Of a DNA stretch of 64,000 nt, positions 27,280 through 41,091 are shown piece after piece. A program made the translations under genes and the position numbers. How positions within the stretch are numbered: the first letter of the stretch is position 1; every line of letters begins with the position of its first letter. The stretch covers positions 18,352,001-18,416,000 of the forward strand of contig CM055612.1 in NCBI GenBank assembly GCA_029379385.1. The letters are read 5' to 3'. Source of the DNA: Quillaja saponaria (Eukaryota > Streptophyta > Magnoliopsida > Fabales > Quillajaceae). The notes below the pieces were generated by a model. The model searched no databases. It saw only the letters and a list, made by a program, of their open reading frames with translations, and was not told the origin of the DNA.

Positions 27280-28930
27280 TAGTACTATAAAGCCAACAAT
27301 ACAACAAAGCAGTTGATGATTCTATCATATTATGCAACTTATAAAAGAAGAACATGAACTAATGATGTTTAAAATCAATCAATTTTAGAAAGAAAGAAAG
27401 AAGAAAAAAAAAAAAAAACTCCTACCAATTTATCTTTTTATTCTTAGCATTAGAGTTCATGACTACCAACTAAAGCCTAAGCCTAAATAAAAAAACTAGA
27501 ATAACAAAACTAATGGAACTAAGCAGTTGGTAATTCTAACATGAATAAAATTTCAATAACCAAAACATCCAAATTAATGAAAATAAAAAAACTAAGCAAC
27601 TTAAACAGCAAAGGAATTAAGACAGAGAACCAGATTATGCAACTTATAAAAGAAGAATATGGAGAATGAGGTTTAAAATCAATCAATTTCAGAAGGAAAA
27701 AAAAAAAACTCCTACTAATTTGTCTTTTTCTTCCTAGCATTAGAGTTAATGACTACCAACTAAAACCTAAGCCTAACTAAAAAACCAAACTAACAAAACT
27801 AATGGAGCTAAGCAGTTAGTAACTCTAACATGAATAAAATTTCAATAACCAAAACATCCAGATTAATGAAAGTAAGCAAACTAAGCAACTCAAATAGCTA
27901 ATGAATTAAGATAGAGAACCATATTATGCAACTTATAAAAGAAGAACATGGAGATTGAGGTTTAAAATCAATCAACTTCAGAAGGAAGGGAAAAAAAAAA
28001 AAAAAAAACTCCTACCAATTTATCTTTTTCTTCCTAGCATTAGAGTTAATGACTACCAACTAAAGCCTAAGCCTAGCTAAAAAACCAGACTAACAAAACT
28101 AATGAAGCTAAGCAGTTGGTAACTCTAACATGAATAAAATTTAAAGAACCAAAATATCCATATTAATGAAAGTAAATAAACTAAGCAGCTCAAACAACAA
28201 AGGAATTAAGACAGAGAACCAGATTATGCAACTTATAAAGGAAGAACATAAAGAATGAGTTTAAAGTCAGTCAATTTCAAAAGGAAAAAAAAAATTCCTA
28301 CTAATTTATCTTTTTCTTCCTAACACTAGAGTTAATGACTACCAAATAAAGCCTAAGCCTAAATAAAAAACCAGACTAACAAAACTAATGGAGCTAAGCA
28401 GTTGGTAATTCTAAGATGAATAAAATTTCAATAACCAAAACATCCAGATTAATTAAAGTAAGCAAAATAAGCAACTCAAACAGCAAAGGAATTAAGACAG
28501 AGAACTAGATTGTGCAACTTATAAAAGAAGAACATGGAGAATGAGATTTAAAATCAATCAATTTCAGGAAAAAAAATAAATAAATAAAAACTACTACTAA
28601 TTTATCTTTTTCTTCCTAACATTAGAGTTAATGACTATCAACTAAAGCCTAAGCCTAAATAAAAACCAGACTAACAAAACTAATGGAACTAAGCAGTTGG
28701 TAATTCTAACATGATTAAATTTTCAATACCCAAAACATCCAAATTAATGAAAGTAAGCAAACTGAGCAACTCAAACAGCAAAGGAATTAAGACATAGAAC
28801 CTAGATTATGCAACTTATAAAAGAAGAACATGGAGAATGAGGTTTAAAATCAGTCAATTTAAGAACAAACTCCTACTAATTTATCTTTTTCTTCCTAGCA
28901 TTATAGTTAATGACTACTAACTAAGCCTAA
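27280..28930. repeat. Tandem array of about 290-bp units (about six copies)
   Basis: The phrase ctcctac(c/t)aattt recurs at about 27418, 27709, 28006, 28296, 28595 and 28869, giving periods of about 280-300 bp. Each unit holds an A-run, a tttatctttttcttcctagc block, gagttaatgactaccaactaa, gcctaagccta, ctaagcagttggtaa, aaaacatccaaattaatg, a ggaattaagacagagaacc block, and atgcaacttataaaagaaga. Units differ by several percent and by A-run length. The array is wholly inside the Harbinger element. Confidence 0.93.
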
Positions 28931-29605
28931 AATCCCAAAATACATCATCAAAACAAAAATAAAAAGTCCTAATTTCTATTAATCCTATAATCTCAATTTC
29001 GTCAAACCCTAGAATCTCAATCTCAGAAAAACCTAACCCAAATCCACAAATTTAGAAGCACCGACATATTCATAAAACAAAAGAATTTAGTCACTTACTT
29101 ATTAAAGCCCCAAACTAACAGCAATGATGAATTCCTCTTGTAGTTGCGAACACCAAAGGCTGAGATATAACTTTGGATTTTTATACAAAAGAAGGATTGA
29201 CCTTTGAGCAGAGGAGGAAGATGACCTTCGAGTAGAAATGGAAGCTTATGCAGTTAGGTATTTTATTGAGATGAAACAAGATTTGTAGAGAATCATAATG
29301 TGAAGAATAGAGAAGAAGAAGACAACAACAAGAAAACTATTGGGATTTCAAAATGGAGTTATGGTATTGTAGCATTATGGGTATTCCTCTTGCAGTTGCC
29401 TACCCTTTTTTTACTCCCGTGTGGGAATAAAATATAGACACCTCTTGCGGAGCTAATAAATTGTCCGTGACCTTGGGCAAAATAATGCCTATAAAAAATA
29501 TTTTATTTGGATAAAACTTTCAAATCTTCAAACAAACACTGACAAAACTTATTCCAAACCGTTTTTTTCTAGATAAAAAAATTTATTATCCAAAACAAAC
29601 ACTCC

Positions 29606-30200
29606 TAACAGTAATAAAAGTTAATAATAATATAAAATGAATTACTAAACAAAAGGTCCCATATAATCTGTCTTGTTGTTTTCAATAACATTAGTTCTAA
29701 TATCTCTGTCAACATTCCCATCATTACCCCAGTTGATATACATTACATTCTTTCAGCAAGTTCAAATGATATGTCTAAAAACCTAGTAAAATTTTCTGAA
29801 TGGGGACTATATTTTCTATTCAAAGCATATGAATCTCATATCCAATACAACTTAATTCTAAGACCTATTTAATTTGCTAATTGTATTTAGGATTTTCTCT
29901 ATTTTTTTAGGAGGTATTGGATTTACCCATTTGAGTAAATCAAAGTGAAGGATAAATCCAAACCAAAGAAATCAGACAAATTTTTCTTAAGTTATTAAAT
30001 AGTTGGCAAATAAGATAAATAAAACAAATTAAAAAAAAAAAAAGCTAATAATTTCTTCACATCACCATAAACTAAGGCACTAATTTTTTTATTTTTTTAA
30101 AAAAAAACAAATTATTTACTTGTTTATTCTAAGCATGAAAGATTAATCAATATTTACATTAGCAGTAATAAAATTTAATAATAATATAAAAGGAATAACT
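29606..30200. repeat. Right flank of Harbinger and empty-site paralogue
   Basis: 29606-29640 (taacagtaataaaa, then taataataatataaaa) is matched at about 30168-30205 directly downstream of the catgaaagattaatcaatatttaca block, with no transposon between. This second copy therefore preserves the pre-insertion site. Nothing coding is seen between 29640 and 30200. Confidence 0.85.
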
Positions 30201-30863
30201 AACATTCTTCATGAAAGTTTCACAATTTTTCCTTCATAGATCAATTTCAAAATAAAACTTGGGTGAAGACGGAGTAGATGCAGATTCAAGAGAGGATGGT
30301 GAAAAGGTGATAAAACATTAAATGGGTTGATAGCTGTCTAATTACATTTACAGCTTTTCAAATAAAATAATATATAAGTTGAGGCAAAAATCAAATAGTA
30401 AAAAGCTATGGACAAAAAATTATAAAACCAACAAATTTATATTTTTTAGATTTCGCACAATAATCGGTTGAAGAAGTATACTCCTGATGTAATATTTTTT
30501 ATAGTAGACATTTGTCATAGTTAGAGTATTCCACATCATTGTGACATTTAGTGTTCTTGCTAGCCAGACCACTAAAGCAAAATCCCTAACTCCACACAGG
30601 AAAGGACTAGTATTAATTTTGTTCGATTAGCTGTCATTGACAAAGACATCCCATAGAAAGATATTTTTATTGATACAATGGAGTCACGGTCTTGTCAGGA
30701 TGGGAACTTATAAAAAAAAGCAAAGCATCCAATTCACGGGCTATTACCGTGAGAAGACTCTGCTCTTGACATCCTGCAACTTCTTTGTTGTTTGTACCAT
30801 TAAATCTGCAACTTCAATTCCGTAGCAAAGAGGTAGACAGGGGAGTTTGGAAAACTGCAAACA
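30201..30863 (+). promoter_or_regulatory. Upstream region of the intact receptor kinase
   Basis: No gene is visible. The last 135 bases (from about 30728) match the region just upstream of the broken copy 1 (3960-4096), including acgggctattacc, the catcctgcaacttctttgttg block, and gtagcaaagaggtagacagg just before the start codon. Similarity begins at an A-run followed by gca near 30715, apparently the duplication junction. No convincing TATA box could be fixed. Confidence 0.6.
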
Positions 30864-34083
<3,220 letters not shown>

Positions 34084-35425
34084 GAAACCTTCAATCATGT
34101 CATATATTTTATGCTGCATAACTTATGTAGAACATATAGTCATTGACTTATTGTGGCCATCCAATCTAATCAACATTTTCTAATGCTATGCAGATTTGCT
34201 GCATATCAATTTTCTTGTAATTTCTGCTAGAAGCTGTTGTAAGAACTAATAACCACTCCATCCTGGAAGACACTGTGTAAACGCATAATTTATCAATAAT
34301 ATTTCATGCTCTTTGTTGCTGACAATTTTTAATTTTGATGCTTTATATGTGGAGTGCTTCATTACATTCAGACCATGCCAATTGTCTTTAAAATTTCCAC
34401 TTTACTACGTGAGTTTCATTCAATCCTTTTCACTTCTATCCATTTCAAAGATAGGCACCAATTTTCTTTTTCATGGACAACTATGGCCTGTGACAATTCC
34501 TTCTTGAGACAGCAGGGGTGGACATCTTTGTAATAACACATATATAATATATATATATTATTTTTTCCTTTTAAATCTCAATTCCCCTCATTTACTCCCA
34601 CAACACCTCAAATGCTGCAGCTCGAACATTATCAGGAAACATTAGTAGGAACTGGTATATGGGTCAACACTACTTCCTCTAATTCCAGACAACTGTGATT
34701 TAATCCTGTAGCAATTTTACGTACGCAATAATTACATTCAAAGCTACCATATTAAGTTGTTTTGCATATTGCCAAAAACTGTCCTCTTTCGCACCCATGA
34801 TTGTTCTTCCTTCCCTGTATACAAAAATCAAGATGAGATAAATGAATCTTTTACATAAAACCAGAAACTTAATCCCATCATTCATACGTATATATCAGAA
34901 TTAGACAAATATGACAGAATCAAATGAAAGGCCAATTTAGTAGACCTTTAGATGATCTTCTTTAAACTAATAGAGTTGCATTTGAGCAACAGATACTTCC
35001 TTGAACTGAACGCAGATGACATAAATTACTTTCGGTTTCTGGGAATGAAGATGAAATAACACATCCAAAGTAAAAAATCAGCAATGAAGAAAAGGAGTGG
35101 GTTGAGACTTAAGATGGGTTGGTTTGGATGCAATTAAATATTGAAAAAAAATGAAGTGGGAATGCATGTCACTAACCAAGTACTTTTAGTTTCTTCCTTT
35201 GAGCAGATGAGAAGACTTGGATTTTCAAGTCGACTATAGGACGCTTGCTCTGCTTACTCCCACTAGAACTACCCTTCCAAGTGCCTACTTGGCCAAAAGA
35301 AGAAGAAAAAAAAAATCCCAGACTTCAATATTTTATTTGGGACGAAAAATGAAAAAAATAGAGATTAAATTTTAATTTTGAGACCACACAAACTTTTCTC
35401 TCCACAATGGATGAGAAAAAATTAA
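34084..35425 (+). repeat. 3' flank of intact kinase (duplicated unit)
   Basis: No gene. Contains the 3' untranslated region (polyadenylation-like aataatattt and tttatcaataa near 34290) and sequence shared with 7159-8286 and, in its last 400 bases, with 3465-3945. It defines the right end of the kinase duplication unit. Confidence 0.8.
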
Positions 35426-37010
35426 ATTAGTTGTTGAGACTTAAGATAGTCTAAAATAATTATATTTATTATTGCTTTGTTTTAGATGAATGTAATAAAA
35501 CCATTATATAGTTTATACTCAACGTAATATATTTTTCTAAATTAATGTATTTCGTCCAAGCTGAAATTACTCGGGGAGTAATGAATTTGAATCGTCTAGC
35601 ATGAGTCATGTTGGAGGGAGAGGGAGAAACATTAATCTCCTTCCAAAAATAAATTTAATTTTTGATTTTTTTTTTTTTTTGAATCTCTCTTTTCATACCT
35701 AACCTTCTCATATTGCAGCAAAATCATGAGAGTATCTAGATCCTGGAACACAAGGTCCCTAATAATTAAATATGACGGGCCAACAACCTATCATAGAGAG
35801 CATGTGAAGTACGACGTGTATGATTGATTGAGGATTATAAGCAATTCTATTCTACAACTACTAAAAAAATAGAGATATTTTAAATATTTGATTCATCAAA
35901 AAGATAAATAAAAAAGGACATAAAAGGCTAGACAAACTCTAAAACTCTAAAAATTAAAATATATTTAATGAATATTTCGCTCTAGCTAAAATTTTAATTA
36001 TAATTAAAACCCAACTGATAAAAAATTTAATTATTTATTTAAATCCTAATAATACTAGACTATTATTATTTTACCCACAGTTAATATTTAACATAATAAT
36101 AATTAAATACCATAACAATTTTATAATAAATCTTAATTCATGTATATACATGTTTTCCATCATTCTCTCTAGGTTGAAAAAAATTCTTCCTCGAGTTTTA
36201 AAGTGTGGGAGAATATAGAACTCATAATTAAAATCATGCAGCAAGTTTTTCAATACTAGCAACAAGAATAAAGCAATGAGGATTCTGTCGGGGACCATGA
36301 ACTCTAAAAATTTCAAAAGGGTGACAAACTCGAATATGCTAAACAGATGTAAAAGCTGCAACATCAACTACAAGCTCATGATCAGACTTTGACAAGTCAA
36401 TAATCGGCTCTGACCCTGGTTTTGGTATATCAAAGATCGGTTCTAGGCTCCAACTCTGACATATCAACTTCTTCAATTTTTGTCTCTTGTGCAACTTCCT
36501 CAACTGTTTTCTCTTCTTCAACTTGAATCTCATCATCTTATGCTCCTGGATTTGGCAAGTTAACTTCAACAACTTCAACTGTTTCATGTTGGCCTTCAAT
36601 AATGTTCATTTGGCACCTGAACCTCGGCATCTTCATTGTTTGTAGTTTCAATGGTTGTTTCTGGAAGAGTCTGCTCAAGAATATCCTAAAAAACAATTCT
36701 AGGTACTTCTTGGGATTGTGGCTCAGACTCTAGGGCAGTTGATTTAGGTTATCGGTTTGATTCTGGGGAGAATATGTGGTGGTTGATCTGAATTTTCTAA
36801 AAGATTCCAATTTATTGAGGAACTCATCGAGTTTACAACTGACAAGCTCAAAGGTATCATCAAAGAAGTTTTTCGGATGACATTGAGTATAGATATAACT
36901 ATGATAATATGTCAATGCATTGACAAACTCAACCAAAGAAAATTACCCATTTTTATGTCCAGACTCTACTTCAACAAACCCCCTTAAGCTCAGAGCCTCG
37001 TGACGTACTT
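35426..37010. other. AT-rich DNA, probable eroded retroelement
   Basis: This stretch interrupts the duplicated sequence relative to unit 1. Open frames at 36071-36936 on the minus strand are short and low in complexity (Lys/Leu-rich), with no recognisable domain. Given the coiled-coil ORF and integrase remains to the right, it is probably the left part of the same old Ty3/gypsy insertion, but no LTR could be identified. Confidence 0.4.
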
Positions 37011-37013
37011 CTT

Positions 37014-37530
37014 ATGGCCCTTGAGAAATTAGTGTCTCTGACCGACAAGAGTGGACTAATTGTAGGTTCCAAGAACTCCCCTGTCGGTCTAATTAGCCGT
37101 ATCAAGGAGCTTCCAAATTTCATTTTCTATCTGCTTTCATCAGGAAACAAAAAAAAAACTAGCCGAGAAATGGCAATAAATCAAAGCCCATCACAATGAC
37201 ATAGTTCAATGTGGAACTAAACATAAAGTTGATGTGGCCAGAATGAAATTTCTTGTACAAGAAGTAGACAAACGGCGAACCGAAATTGAAGCACTTGAAA
37301 CTGAAATATATATCTGGTCCAAAGAGCGTGATCACCTGGCAGACTGATACGCTAAAATTTTATGCTCCATTTCTTGATGAAAAGAGCAAACTCTTGGTTG
37401 CCAGAAATGAAGTAGCCAATTTAACCCAAAGGGTTAATCATGGAAAGAAAAGTCTTGCCGAGAAACAAGCAGAATAGACTTCTTTAGGTGATCAAGTTGC
37501 TGCCTTGTTTACTCCCATGTAATTTGTATA
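37014..37530 (+). pseudogene. Coiled-coil antisense ORF relic of a Ty3/gypsy element
   Basis: The plus strand reads, across two stops and a frame change, through a charged helical region: EKLVSLTDKSGLIVG, then KFLVQEVDKRRTEIEALETE, then KSKLLVARNEVANLTQRV and KSLAEKQAE. Heptad-like spacing suggests a coiled coil. It converges on an integrase relic on the opposite strand immediately to the right, the same layout as the antisense ORF of the large element at 53992-63817. Assignment to a retroelement antisense ORF is by context; sequence identity with the other copy is not evident. Confidence 0.45.
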
Positions 37531-37689
37531 TTTTACTGTTTTTCCTACCGAAATTCTGTAATAATTATTTTCAGTCTTTATTAATGGAATACTCCTTTTA
37601 TTCTCTCTCTAAATCATTTACCTAGGCAATTTATCCACAGTTCAGGTTTCCCATAGAGAATTCTTGTGGACTATGATAATTCTGAAAAG

Positions 37690-38110
37690 CAACTCAAATG
37701 GACTTTACGCCCATTTCCATATGTAGCTTATCATCATGACAATACGTTAAAGCAAATGGAGTAGTTTTCGTTCCTGATCGTTTTGAATTTCTCACAGCCC
37801 ACTGAGCGCTTCTTAATAATCTTAATCAGAGTCCTGTTAGAAGATTCGGGCTGTCCATTACACTGAGCATAGTACAACGTTGAATGTACTATTTTAATGC
37901 CATACTCCTTGACTAATGCTTAATTAATGACTCCATAAAAATTGATCCCTGTTTGGCTGTACTAGTCTGAGGGATCCCAAATCTATGGATTATCCTTTCT
38001 TTAATTACTTTTATTAGTCTACTGATTGCAGCTCGACTGGAATAGCTTTAGGTCACTTGGTAAAATAATTTGTACCCAACACGTTTTAGTTTCTAGATTG
38101 TTTGGCTAAT
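37690..38110 (-). pseudogene. Ty3/gypsy integrase relic
   Basis: On the minus strand, allowing frameshifts and stops, the integrase core is clear: NYFTK near the first catalytic position, PKAIPVELQSVD, IHRFGIPQT, then YYAQ(C)NGQPESSN and IIKKRS, and KRSGTKTTPFAL. The second aspartate position is altered (TAKQG where families have TDQG). It is the remains of a pol gene; no reverse transcriptase is visible nearby, so the element was truncated after the core. Confidence 0.8.
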
Positions 38111-39844
38111 TCTTCTACAAAATGACCAGAATTGAAATAGACTTATTTTATACCTTTTTGACTAATTAATTAACTATATTCTTGAGTTTTATTTTAAATT
38201 TTTTTAGTTTTAAGTTTAATTTCTAGTTAAATCCTTATCATATTAAAATGTTGAATCCTAGTTGATTTTGGCAATAATTTAGGTTTTTAAAAAAGATTCT
38301 AATCAATATTAACTTAGTTTCTATTTTTTGAATGTTTAATGCATAAAGGAGCCCCTTGGAGTCAAATTATAAGGCAATCCAAATTTCTACACATTAGGTG
38401 CTACAACACTAGAAAACAGGCGCACGGTGCCAAAAACACTGTCTAAAAAACATGCTGGCAGCAAGGCTAGCACCGCAGCGCCAAGCTTGCTGCCTTCCTT
38501 CCAATTATGTCGAAAATCCTTACAACTTTAGTGCCATAGCACTGAAAAGTCAATGCCGCAGCGCTGTTTTGATAACTAGTCCGAATTGAACTCAAATTGA
38601 GGTCTTTAAAGCCTTTAAAAGACGAAAAGGCTTGGCGATTCAAAAGACAATAAAAGTTTTTCTTGTGCAAAAAGAAGCCATCAAGGGTGCAAGGAAGCAC
38701 AAGGAGTAAGGATAATTGAAGCTTGAAATCTGACATCTTTACAATTTTCTCTTTTCCTACACTTCTCTTTTAGTTTTTTTTGTATTTGTTTTGATGGTAA
38801 ACTTATTTGAGTTTATTTATACACTAGGTAGCATGAACCAATTTATTCTCCATGGAACTTAAATAGTAGCTTTGATTGCTTAGGGTTTGGAATTTGAATT
38901 GTTTATTTCATTCTTTGCTTAATGCTTCTAGTTGATTAGCTACCAATTAGATTGATGTGGTAACCTAAACAAACTTGAAAAATGGAGTTTAGTCTTAGTC
39001 TTGATTGAAATAGCACTTGTTTGAATTCATTCACCTAGATTGAATGAGTTTGATTCGTATATAGGATATGAATATACCTCCATACCTTGCATAGCCAAAT
39101 TAGGTCTATCTTAATGAATCTAACTTAACTCAATTCTCATAGACATATAGTAAATTGGTTAAGTGATGTATTATTATAAAACAACTCGGAAGATACTTAT
39201 AATTGCATTAGACCCCTAGATTAACTACTTGATATCATAACTAAGTAAAAGGTAATAAAACGACTCAAGTGAAGTGTTGAGAGAAATGGTAATTCTAATA
39301 TTTCATCATTTAAATTATAAGTTTAATTTGTTATTGTAGTCAGTTAGTTTTTCAACTCAATTTCGTTTGCTCGGATAAAATTAGAATTGTATTAATTTTA
39401 GTACTTAACTAAATATTAGTTACAATTTCTCGTAAGATCAACATTCTACTTCTATCTATATGACTTGTTAATGTGTGCACTTGCATGATTTTACATGATT
39501 AAAATCAACAATAGCATACCAGGAAACAATTTCAAGTTGTAGATCAAACGATTATGAACAAGAATGAACAATGATAGTTGGCTCAAATCCTCAATACTAG
39601 TAGTTGGATAATGACATAATTCAAAATGGGAGAAATATGACAATCAGAGGTTGTAGAAGTTTGGAAGGTTAACAATTCCTAATGCAAATGTAATGAAAGA
39701 TAAATGAAATACTCATGTTGAGTTTTCGGTCAAGGACCTTTGTTACATGGTTTTCTTATGGTATTTATAACTATCGCAGTTTCCAATACAACGTTGAAAT
39801 TGAATTAATTAATAACTCTCCCTAAATTACGATGACAACAGCTT
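38111..39844. other. Non-coding DNA, possible LTR-type relic
   Basis: No gene. The phrasing of several stretches (a conserved-looking block at 38815-38960 and a ttctcgtaagatcaacattctact block near 39428) resembles long plant LTRs, but no second copy lies in the window. The right edge is fixed by the return of the duplicated GT90 upstream sequence at about 39845. Confidence 0.35.
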
Positions 39845-41091
39845 ATTGGAAATCATGAGCATCACTTTTAAAATATAGCTATCCACCCCGTAAAATATGG
39901 TAGAATTTGCTGACTGAAAAATATTAGATCTTGACTTGAGTAGCCTTTTAGTTTACGGTTTAAATGACCAATCAGCCAAATAAGAACAACTTATTCATCC
40001 ATAACTATATTTGTATTTGGTCTAAATCTTTGAACGAGCCTTTAGTGTATTCTGCTAATACCTAATGTTTGTCAAATTAAGTCAAAATTCTAATCCAAAA
40101 GTCTTCGTCTTCACAGTTTTTCTCATGAAATTCGACCTAAACTTGCAACATGTTGGTGTTGCAACACAGACCGACAGTAAGCTACCAAGAAATAACATTT
40201 TAATTATTGTTACGGGTATAATTAACATAAGTTCTTTTGATATAATCTTGTTTGTTTTTCAAATAAGCTAAACTCAAATTTTATTTCAAAATAAATTGAA
40301 TAAAGAAGTCGAATCCAAATTTTTTAAAATTCAATTCGAGATTTTTTGAGCTTATCTCGTTTCATTACATTTTTATATTATGTAAATAATGTAACTTTAG
40401 TGTTTAGATTTTTTTTATTTTTTTTTGTAATAAGAATTCATATTAATATCTCTTAGACAATCTTTCATTACAAATTAGTTGAGAGTAATATTAAAAAAAA
40501 TTAATTAATATATGTTTAAAATGTGTTTTCAAATTTTATGTGTGTGTGGTCTTAGAGAAAAAAGTGATAATTATGTGAAACGATTTGGCAATAAGTCTTA
40601 AAAGCTCTAGAGCTAAATTCAGATCTAAAGTTTTACTTTAATTAATTATTGACGAGTTTAGATCACAAAATTCAGCCAAACTCGAGCTTGTCAGAAACAT
40701 GACAACCCAAGGGTTGAGTATGCAAAATCTCGTATGGACAAAAATGGACAAACTGACTGGTGAATTCCAAGCCAGAGTCAGGAATAAATGTGTAAATCAA
40801 GATATTGAATATTGTTTATAATCAATTAATTAATTATCTGAGAACAGAATTGTTAACGTCAAACTCCCAAAAGTCTTTTGTGGCTCAACTTTTTCGGAAG
40901 GACCTCTAACCGATAATAGCGGGAAAGCGAATGCACAATTCCACAATAAGAATTAAACACGTGGCGTAATTTAGTGCTGGTGGGACCCACAACCAAGCAA
41001 TGTGCCTAATCTGCACTCGAGAGCGAGACAATGAAGCTAAACCCAAATTCCAGCATTCCATGTTCAGTATCACCTCCATTCCAATTCCACC
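39845..41091 (+). repeat. GT90 upstream region, unit 2 copy (includes promoter)
   Basis: Matches 8660-9630 and then 15327-15450 of unit 1, and leads straight into the intact GT90 start codon. No gene is within it; the small plus-strand frame at 40065-40271 is not conserved in unit 1. The last 150 bases probably hold the promoter and 5' untranslated region. Confidence 0.85.
40958..40963 (+). promoter_or_regulatory. G-box (CACGTG) upstream of GT90
   Basis: A CACGTG core lies 129 bases before the GT90 ATG. G-boxes bind bZIP and bHLH factors in plants. The unit 1 equivalent has been changed to CACATG and lies at the insertion point of the outer long LTR-like element, so the site is both mutated and separated from its gene in unit 1. 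Confidence 0.5.

Larger units (their letters stand above)
24481..29605 (-). mobile_element. PIF/Harbinger DNA transposon (degenerate)
   Basis: Left end GGGTGCGTTTGTTTGGA, right end on the minus strand GGAGTGTTTGTTTTGGA: matching terminal inverted repeats of PIF/Harbinger type. TAA flanks both sides (24478-24480 and 29606-29608), the usual 3-bp target. The paralogous sequence at about 30145-30190 reads straight through without the element. Inside, on the minus strand, a degenerate DDE_4 transposase (26110-26681) is recognisable. The element also contains a tandem array (27280-28930). Other frames, such as those at 24884-25235, are hydrophobic by composition and match no family I recognise. Length is 5125 bp, plausible for a once-autonomous element. 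Confidence 0.88.

Noticed and set aside
27280..28930. CRISPR-like array
   Set aside because: Repeats are about 290 bp, contiguous without unique spacers, inside a plant DNA transposon.
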